Source of the DNA: Candidatus Bipolaricaulota bacterium
GTDB lineage: Bacteria; Bipolaricaulota; Bipolaricaulia; UBA7950; UBA9294
Direction: 5' to 3'
Assembly (NCBI GenBank): GCA_023132545.1
Contig: JAGLYB010000094.1
Location: forward strand, 1 to 5,483
DNA length: 5,483 nt
The translations under genes and the position numbers were made by a program. Below, one piece after another: positions 1-4,156 of the stretch. Below the pieces are notes generated by a model, which worked only from the letters and a program-made list of their open reading frames with translations, had not been told where the DNA came from and ran no database searches. Position 1 is the first letter of the stretch. The number at the start of each line of letters is the position of its first letter.

Positions 1-166
1 CGGGAACACGGCAGATGTCAATGGCGTCGTTCTCGACATTGGAGCGCGTGAGGCGATCCATCGCCCCCTCAAGCAGACGTTCGGTAATCAGGCTATTGAA
101 TCGGCTGACGACGATGCCGACGCGCAAGCCTTTTCCATCCAGCTTTCCCTCAAATACCTTTCCCAT
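1..166 (-). CDS. ribH: 6,7-dimethyl-8-ribityllumazine synthase, N-terminal part (runs off the window)
   Basis: RibH condenses 5-amino-6-ribitylaminouracil with 3,4-dihydroxy-2-butanone 4-phosphate to give 6,7-dimethyl-8-ribityllumazine, the substrate of riboflavin synthase, in the cytoplasm. Only the first 55 codons are present. The protein begins MGKVFEGKLDGKGLRVGIVV and continues with SRFN at residues 21-24, the family's substrate-binding segment, then the first helix (LITERLLEGAMDRL). The last visible residues, RVP, correspond to the start of the conserved VPGAFE motif. The full family length is about 155 residues. The ATG (166-164) has a perfect AAAGGAGG Shine-Dalgarno 8 nt upstream, so the start is firm. 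It is the third visible gene of the ribE-ribBA-ribH operon and is separated from ribBA by about 130 nt of hairpin-rich sequence, so its expression could be adjusted separately from the upstream genes. Confidence 0.93.
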   Translation of the reverse strand, partial: MGKVFEGKLDGKGLRVGIVVSRFNSLITERLLEGAMDRLTRSNVENDAIDICRVP

Positions 167-174
167 GATTCGAA

Positions 175-182
175 CCTCCTTT
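175..182 (-). promoter_or_regulatory. Strong ribosome binding site of ribH
   Basis: The minus strand reads AAAGGAGG, fully complementary to the anti-Shine-Dalgarno, 8 nt before the ribH ATG. It is the strongest ribosome binding site in the window and lies only 5 nt downstream of a perfect 8-bp hairpin (188-206). Structure in the leader could therefore affect ribosome access, although the site itself is not inside the stem. Confidence 0.8.
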
Positions 183-187
183 ACGCC

Positions 188-206
188 GGGAATGCAGAGC
201 ATTCCC
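188..206 (-). repeat. Perfect hairpin just upstream of the ribH ribosome binding site
   Basis: The minus strand reads GGGAATGC-TCT-GCATTCCC, an 8-bp perfect stem with a 3-nt loop, ending 5 nt before the ribH Shine-Dalgarno. No T-run follows, so it is not a standard intrinsic terminator. Its arms match those of the hairpin at 266-284 except for one compensated base pair. Possible roles are an RNA processing or stability element, a translational control element, or a DNA operator; the sequence does not decide between them. Confidence 0.7.
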
Positions 207-244
207 TTGGACGTCTCTAGCGGAGTTCCTGTAGGCTCCTTCGC

Positions 245-288
245 GCCAGAGAATGGCAACTCTTCGAGAATGCTTCACATTCTCTGGC
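245..288 (-). repeat. 11-bp perfect inverted repeat in the ribBA-ribH gap
   Basis: On the minus strand GCCAGAGAATG (288-278) is perfectly complementary to CATTCTCTGGC (255-245), with 22 nt between the arms. The spacer contains CATTCTC (272-266), which can pair with the same upstream arm to form the shorter hairpin 266-284. The two pairings are mutually exclusive. The 3' arm is not followed by a T-run, so neither form is a classical intrinsic terminator. It begins 9 nt after the ribBA stop codon. Confidence 0.7.
266..284 (-). repeat. Short hairpin nested in the ribBA-ribH inverted repeat
   Basis: The minus strand reads GAGAATG-TGAAG-CATTCTC, a perfect 7-bp stem with a 5-nt loop. It shares its upstream arm with the longer 11-bp pairing (245-255 with 278-288). 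It has the same 7-5-7 layout as the hairpin at 188-206 and differs in the arms only at the second base pair (A-T here, G-C there). Confidence 0.65.
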
Positions 289-296
289 CAGTCCTG

Positions 297-1496
297 TCAT
301 ACTTTCTTCAGTTGATGTCCCAGTTTTTCTTTCTTGGTCTTCAAGTAATCACGATTGTACTCATTGGGCTGAATCTCGATCGGAATTTGCTCAGTGATAG
401 TGAGCCCGTATCCGGAGATGCCGACAATCTTTCTGGGGTTGTTCGTCATCAATCGAATCGACGTGAGTCCTAAGTCACACAGAATTTGTGCCCCAGTGCC
501 ATAGTCGCGCAGATCGGGGTCGAAGCCCAGATGCTCGTTGGCTTCCACTGTGTCCAACCCTTGATCCTGAAGATGATAAGCAGCGATCTTATTCTTGAGC
601 CCGATGCCTCGCCCCTCTTGCCGCATGTAGACGACGACACCCTGGCCTTCTTCTCTGATCATCTTCAAGGCACGGTGAAGTTGGCTTCCGCAGTCGCAAC
701 GCAGCGACCCGAATACGTCACCGGTTAGGCATTCCGAATGAACACGAACCAGCACATTCTCTTTGCCTGCCACATCTCCTGCAATCAGAGCGACATGCTC
801 TGCGCCGTCGATCTGATCGATATAGCTGACGATCTTGAATGTTCCGAACCGGGTCGGAAGCTTGGCCTCAGACTTACGATCGATCAACCGCTCCGATCGC
901 TTTCGATACTCAATGAGGTCGGCGATGCTGACGATGGGCAGGTTGTGTTTCTTGGAGAACTCTTCTAGTTGAGGCGCGCGCGCCATCGTTCCGTCTTCAT
1001 TGAGGATTTCACACAACACAGCAACAGGTTCCAATCCTGCCAAACGCGCCATATCGACGGTTGCCTCAGTGTGGCCGGCTCGCCGAAGCACGCCGCCGTT
1101 TCGTGCGATTAACGGGAAGATGTGGCCCGGACGCGCAAGGTCTTCGGGTTTGATGCTCTTGTCGATCATCAAGTGAATTGTGGTTGCGCGGTCATGGGCG
1201 GAGATCCCTGTGGTGATGTTGTCCTTTGCATCGACTGTGATCGTGAAGTGAGTGCCATGCAGCGCGGTGTTTTCCGAACACATCGGGGATAGCCTGAGTT
1301 CGCGGGCACGCTCTTCAGTAATGGGCACGCAAACCATGCCGCGACCGTAGGTTATCATGAAGTTGACGGCTTCAGGTGTCGTATGCTCAGCTGCAATGAC
1401 AAGGTCTCCTTCGTTCTCACGGTTCTCGTCGTCCACGAGAATGAGCATCTCGCCGTTATGATAACGCTGTAGGGCTTCTTCAATCGGAATGAACAA
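297..1496 (-). CDS. ribBA: Bifunctional 3,4-dihydroxy-2-butanone 4-phosphate synthase / GTP cyclohydrolase II
   Basis: RibBA catalyses the first committed step of both branches of riboflavin synthesis: ribulose 5-phosphate to DHBP plus formate, and GTP to the diaminopyrimidine precursor. At 399 residues it has the usual fused length. The RibB domain spans about 1-200, with the acidic loop DDENRENEGD (22-31), HDR (101-103), RPGHIFPL (122-129), GHTEA (141-145) and NEDGTMAR (166-173). The RibA domain spans about 206-399, with zinc ligands C256, C267 and C269 (HSECLTGD and CDCG), QEGRGIGL (293-300), and Y307, D328 and R330 at the positions of E. coli RibA Y105, D126 and R128. Both halves therefore look catalytically intact. 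The start is TTG: the reading frame has a TGA three codons upstream, and MFIPIEEALQ matches the normal family N-terminus. The first 17 nt overlap the end of ribE, implying translational coupling. Confidence 0.97.
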   Translation of the reverse strand: MFIPIEEALQRYHNGEMLILVDDENRENEGDLVIAAEHTTPEAVNFMITYGRGMVCVPITEERARELRLSPMCSENTALHGTHFTITVDAKDNITTGISAHDRATTIHLMIDKSIKPEDLARPGHIFPLIARNGGVLRRAGHTEATVDMARLAGLEPVAVLCEILNEDGTMARAPQLEEFSKKHNLPIVSIADLIEYRKRSERLIDRKSEAKLPTRFGTFKIVSYIDQIDGAEHVALIAGDVAGKENVLVRVHSECLTGDVFGSLRCDCGSQLHRALKMIREEGQGVVVYMRQEGRGIGLKNKIAAYHLQDQGLDTVEANEHLGFDPDLRDYGTGAQILCDLGLTSIRLMTNNPRKIVGISGYGLTITEQIPIEIQPNEYNRDYLKTKKEKLGHQLKKV

Positions 1497-2070
1497 AACG
1501 TATCATCCTCTCAACGTACTTCGCTAGAATGTCAAACTCAAGATTAACAGAGTCTCCGCGCCTGCGATCCTTCAAGACCGTACTTTCATAGGTCTCGGGA
1601 ATGATTGCGCAACGGAAACAACCGCCGTCCAAATCATACGGCGTCAGGCTGATGCCTTCGACCGCAACCGATCCTTTCTCCGCAATGAATCGCCGGTATT
1701 GCGTGGGGAACTCAACGATCAAGGTCCAGCCGGGGCCCTCTCGATACAGTGCACTCACGCGGCCAAGTGAATCGACGTGTCCCAACACCCAGTGGCCATC
1801 CAATCCACTGCTCGGGGAGAGTGGAAGCTCGAGGTTCACGCGCTGTCCGGGACGAAAATTCCCGAGTGTGGTTCGAGAGGCTGTCTCCTTGGACAGATTG
1901 GCCACGAATGCATCCGCTGGCAGTTCTCGAACCGATAAACAGACGCCGTTGACGGCGACACTGCCTCCGATTTCGATTCGTTCGCGAAATGCGGTGGGAA
2001 GTTCGACTGTCAACGCGCCCGGCCTCACCGAACGTACGAGCCCGAGTCCTTGCACGATTCCCGTAAACAT
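1480..2070 (-). CDS. ribE: Riboflavin synthase, alpha chain
   Basis: Riboflavin synthase dismutates two molecules of 6,7-dimethyl-8-ribityllumazine into riboflavin and the ribitylaminouracil that RibH reuses. From the ATG at 2070 the protein has 196 residues, close to the family norm of 195-215, and begins with the invariant MFTGIVQG. It has two lumazine-binding barrels. The first has NGVCLSV (41-47) and a KET motif (61-63). The second, from about residue 87, has GHWVLGHVD (92-100), KGSVAVEGISLT (132-143) and IPETYESTVL (157-166). A C-terminal helix mediates trimerisation in the family. The frame is open 13 codons further to a TTG at 2109, but that stretch overlaps the predicted promoter and is not family-like. 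No good Shine-Dalgarno precedes the ATG. The position equivalent to the first G of the usual GGH is D91, a minor variation. It is the first gene of the minus-strand operon. The name ribC is also used. Confidence 0.95.
   Translation of the reverse strand: MFTGIVQGLGLVRSVRPGALTVELPTAFRERIEIGGSVAVNGVCLSVRELPADAFVANLSKETASRTTLGNFRPGQRVNLELPLSPSSGLDGHWVLGHVDSLGRVSALYREGPGWTLIVEFPTQYRRFIAEKGSVAVEGISLTPYDLDGGCFRCAIIPETYESTVLKDRRRGDSVNLEFDILAKYVERMIRFVHSD
1507..1512 (-). promoter_or_regulatory. Ribosome binding site for the TTG start of ribBA
   Basis: The minus strand reads GAGAGG, 10 nt before the TTG codon at 1496-1494, inside the last codons of ribE. It is a moderate Shine-Dalgarno at a slightly long spacing. 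The ATG directly after it is in the ribE frame (Met189 of RibE) and cannot start RibBA. This supports the TTG. Confidence 0.5.
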
Positions 2071-2078
2071 CACGGGAA
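2058..2078 (-). repeat. Perfect 7-bp inverted repeat enclosing the ribE start codon
   Basis: The minus strand has TTCCCGT (2078-2072) and its exact complement ACGGGAA (2064-2058), separated by 7 nt that contain the ribE ATG (2070-2068). It could be a repressor operator at the transcription start or, if the transcript begins upstream, an mRNA hairpin presenting the start codon in its loop. The function is inferred; the symmetry is directly visible. Confidence 0.5.
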
Positions 2079-2080
2079 CG

Positions 2081-2109
2081 AGTGTACAGTAGCCGAATTC
2101 CGTGTTCAA
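2081..2109 (-). promoter_or_regulatory. Predicted sigma-70-type promoter of the rib operon
   Basis: On the minus strand a -35-like TTGAAC (2109-2104) and a -10-like TACACT (2086-2081) are separated by exactly 17 nt; each matches the consensus at four of six positions. Transcription would begin near 2073-2076, only a few bases before the ribE ATG at 2070, giving an almost leaderless mRNA. This fits the absence of a Shine-Dalgarno in front of ribE. The gap to yidC is too short to hold an FMN riboswitch upstream of ribE, so control by such a leader is unlikely. Confidence 0.42.
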
Positions 2110-2114
2110 CGAAG

Positions 2115-2143
2115 TTGCACGGACTTTTCACACGCGATACCCT
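2115..2143 (+). promoter_or_regulatory. Weak candidate promoter of the yidC operon
   Basis: TTGCAC (2115-2120) and TACCCT (2138-2143) lie 17 nt apart but match the consensus at only three of six positions each. The start point would fall near 2150, at the edge of the yidC Shine-Dalgarno, which is uncomfortably close. A promoter should exist in or near this divergent gap because yidC has no upstream gene on its strand. The exact boxes are a guess. Confidence 0.2.
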
Positions 2144-2149
2144 TTCGCT

Positions 2150-2155
2150 AGGAGG
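2150..2155 (+). promoter_or_regulatory. Ribosome binding site that sets the GTG start of yidC
   Basis: AGGAGG stands 5 nt before the GTG at 2161. An in-frame TAG (2149-2151) overlaps this site and excludes any start further upstream; the next in-frame Met codon is about 210 codons downstream, well inside the periplasmic domain. GTG is therefore the initiation codon. Confidence 0.8.
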
Positions 2156-2160
2156 TTATT

Positions 2161-3717
2161 GTGGGCAAACGCACTGCTTGGATTGGAATCATTACGCTTT
2201 TTCTTTTGTTGACTTCGTTGTGCGCGGGTGCGACGGAACCGGTTATTACGCATGTGTCAACAGAACGGGACGGATTCGACGAACTATTGGTGACGACGCC
2301 GTTGGGAAACTACGTCTTCTCCGAGGACGGCGGAGCCATCAGGAGCGTTCTGTTGACGTTCGCTCCCTACGGATCGAAGGTGGCCGAACTGGTCGCCGGC
2401 ACAACAACGAACGCGGATACACTGGCGCGAGCGTATCTTGCCAACGCTGAATTCCCGTTTGACCTCCTGTATCAAGACGTCGTGTTTGAGTACACGCTGG
2501 CTGAGCCTATTTACACGGATACTGGCGCAATTGTTATAGAATTGCGCGGCGAAGGCGGAGGGATCGCCGTCCTCAAGCGATTCCAGATTGAGCCGGATGC
2601 GCTATACACGATAACAGTCGAGGTTGAGATTACGGTTTCCGAGGCGTTGGTAGAGCCGATTCGCTTGGAGCTGGCCAATTACACGCCGACGGAAAAGGGG
2701 CGCCGGCTCACGTATTTGTTCGATGATTCGCCAAGCACGGCCCAACTGGCGCAGGGTTCGTATTTCTCATTCCAAGGCTTGGGTTTGATGGACGACGAGA
2801 TTGTTTTGTTCTTGAACCCGGACGAGACTACGCCGGTGTCTCCATTTGCTGAGCTAACAGAGGCTGGCACGCGGAGAATCGGCGTCCAGCTTTCGGCTTC
2901 CAGTGGTACGTCTACCTATCGGTTCACGCTGTATGGAGGGCGCCGACGTTACATCCCTATGGAAGAGGCTGGAATCGAAGCCCTCGATCAGGGTGGCGTT
3001 TTTAGTCGAGCGATGGTGTATGTCATTCGTCTGCTGAACTGGTTGTATCTCAAGACCGGAAACTATGGCTGGTCCATCATCCTGTTCACGATCATCATGC
3101 GCATCCTTCTGTTCCCGTTGATGCGCAAGCAATATCACTCGATGGCGCGAATCCAGCAGATTCAACCCCGGCTGAAGCGGGTTCAAGAGCGATACAAAGA
3201 CAACAAAGAAGAGATGCAGAAGAAGACCCTCGAGATTTACCGTAAGGAAAAGGTAAATCCGATGTCCGGGTGTTTGCCGATGGTTGTCCAGCTTCCTATC
3301 ATCATCATCATTTGGCGTGCATTGCTGTATGCCTCGGAGCAGATCCATCTGTCCCCCGGCTTCCTCTGGGTGCCCGACCTCAGCCTTCATGATCCTTACT
3401 TCATCCTCGTCGTCGTGACCACGTTGATCATGATGCTGCAGCAGTATTTCATGTCTCCGATGACCTCCAAGGATGCGGCGGGGGTACAGAAGTACATGGG
3501 CTACTTCTTCCCCTTGATGATGGCCTTCATGCTCTGGAGATTCCCAGCGGGATTGTGGTTGTACTATCTCCTGACAACGGCTGCGCAAGTGGGACAGCAA
3601 GCGTTCGTCAATTGGGAAATGGCACGAGCTAGTGCAGGCCAAGTTGCCGTGCCCGATGACGATTTCATCGATATCGACGAACCAACGACGGAGAACAACG
3701 ATGGAGACACAGCATAA
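2161..3717 (+). CDS. yidC: Membrane protein insertase YidC (Oxa1 family, Gram-negative type)
   Basis: YidC inserts and folds inner-membrane proteins, alone or with SecYEG. The protein has 518 residues (E. coli: 548). Residues 1-24 are a hydrophobic N-terminus (K3, R4, core 7-20) ending in A-G-A, so they could be a cleavable signal peptide rather than the usual uncleaved anchor. A beta-rich periplasmic P1 domain covers about 27-265. The Oxa1 core follows: TM2 near 302-320 with the conserved hydrophilic-groove arginine R314 (E. coli R366), the cytoplasmic coiled hairpin 325-365 (QPRLKRVQERY, then KVNPMSGC at 364-371), and TM segments near 372-391, 411-430, 445-460 and 463-481, with FPAGLWLYY at 461-469. 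The C-terminal tail (498-518) is short and acidic, where many YidCs are basic. It starts at GTG with a strong Shine-Dalgarno and overlaps khpB by 17 nt. rpmH and rnpA, common upstream neighbours, are absent. Confidence 0.97.
   Translation: MGKRTAWIGIITLFLLLTSLCAGATEPVITHVSTERDGFDELLVTTPLGNYVFSEDGGAIRSVLLTFAPYGSKVAELVAGTTTNADTLARAYLANAEFPFDLLYQDVVFEYTLAEPIYTDTGAIVIELRGEGGGIAVLKRFQIEPDALYTITVEVEITVSEALVEPIRLELANYTPTEKGRRLTYLFDDSPSTAQLAQGSYFSFQGLGLMDDEIVLFLNPDETTPVSPFAELTEAGTRRIGVQLSASSGTSTYRFTLYGGRRRYIPMEEAGIEALDQGGVFSRAMVYVIRLLNWLYLKTGNYGWSIILFTIIMRILLFPLMRKQYHSMARIQQIQPRLKRVQERYKDNKEEMQKKTLEIYRKEKVNPMSGCLPMVVQLPIIIIIWRALLYASEQIHLSPGFLWVPDLSLHDPYFILVVVTTLIMMLQQYFMSPMTSKDAAGVQKYMGYFFPLMMAFMLWRFPAGLWLYYLLTTAAQVGQQAFVNWEMARASAGQVAVPDDDFIDIDEPTTENNDGDTA
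3690..3694 (+). promoter_or_regulatory. Ribosome binding site that sets the khpB start
   Basis: GGAGA lies 6 nt before the ATG at 3701, within the final codons of yidC. The frame is open further upstream to an ATG at 3632, but that segment would lie wholly inside yidC, has no family-like sequence and lacks a comparable Shine-Dalgarno. This favours the shorter 151-residue protein. Confidence 0.5.
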
Positions 3718-4156
3718 GGAAGTCGAAGCCCTCCTTCGCGAGTTGCTGAGCATCCTCGAAGAAGACGTCGCATTTGTCGTGGAAGAGGATGCCGAGGACG
3801 GTATTTACGTTAATTTGGAAGGTAGCTTGTTTGCCTTGCCGGAAGAGCGGTCGGCGCTGGCCGCACTGGAGCATCTGGTACGCGGAGCCGTTCGTCGCAA
3901 GACGGGGAAAGAGCTTGATATCATTATCGATGTCAACGGCGCGGTGAAGAAACGCCGCGCCGAACTCATCCGCTTCGCCTTGAGCAAGGCTGAAGAAGTA
4001 CGCCAAGAACACAAATGCGTGCGATTGAATGTCATGCCTGCTCACGAACGTCGAACGATTCACGTCACACTGGCCAACTTCCCCGGCGTTAAGACCTACA
4101 GCACAGGTGAAGGTGACGGGCGTCGGGTGATGATCGAGCCCGAAGACGCCCAATGA
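3701..4156 (+). CDS. khpB: KhpB/Jag-like R3H-domain RNA-binding protein, short form with degenerate KH loop
   Basis: KhpB (Jag, EloR) proteins bind RNA and, where studied in streptococci, affect cell elongation; the gene typically follows yidC, as here. This product has 151 residues and lacks the N-terminal Jag_N domain. Residues about 1-75 resemble the KH-II region, but the conserved LIGKRGETL segment is replaced by ALPEERSAL (45-53), so both glycines of GxxG are gone and two acidic residues lie in the loop. The link helix and R3H domain (about 75-150) are well conserved: IIDVNGAVKKRRAEL, then the signature R117-x3-H121 in MPAHERRTIH, and STGEGDGRRVMI at 134-145. RNA or single-stranded DNA contact would rest mainly on R3H. 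It overlaps yidC by 17 nt and shares ATGA with mnmE, so translation of the three is probably coupled. The family assignment is secure; its cellular role here is inferred. Confidence 0.88.
   Translation: METQHKEVEALLRELLSILEEDVAFVVEEDAEDGIYVNLEGSLFALPEERSALAALEHLVRGAVRRKTGKELDIIIDVNGAVKKRRAELIRFALSKAEEVRQEHKCVRLNVMPAHERRTIHVTLANFPGVKTYSTGEGDGRRVMIEPEDAQ

Noticed and set aside
188..288. Intrinsic transcription terminator after ribBA
   Set aside because: The hairpins are clear, but none is followed by a T-run on the minus strand, so a standard terminator is not supported.
15..473. Open frame of 152 codons on the plus strand across ribH, the gap and ribBA
   Set aside because: It crosses two real genes on the other strand, is Ser/Arg/Pro-rich, and shows no family motif.
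730..740. CATTC-C-GAATG palindrome resembling the ribH leader hairpin cores
   Set aside because: It has only a 1-nt centre, lies within conserved ribBA codons in the zinc-cysteine region, and lacks the 7-5-7 layout; it is best explained as chance.
1601..2092. Open frame of 163 codons on the plus strand opposite ribE
   Set aside because: It is antisense to a conserved riboflavin synthase with compositionally biased sequence and no domain signature.
2071..2109. N-terminal extension of RibE from a TTG at 2109
   Set aside because: Riboflavin synthases begin at MFTGIVQ; the 13 extra residues are not family-like and their DNA forms the likely promoter.
2071..2160. FMN riboswitch (RFN element) upstream of the rib operon
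   Set aside because: The whole gap is 90 nt, shorter than the element, and I see none of its conserved segments. None is present in the ribBA-ribH gap either.
2206..2232. Lipoprotein signal (lipobox) at Cys21 of YidC
   Set aside because: The residues before Cys21 are T-S-L; the lipobox normally needs a small residue directly before the cysteine, so the A-G-A signal peptidase I site fits better.
2854..3753. Long open frame (299 codons) on the minus strand opposite yidC
   Set aside because: It lies antisense to a well-conserved YidC core, its predicted product is rich in His, Asp and Arg runs that mirror Ile/Val/Met codons on the other strand, and it has no recognisable domain.
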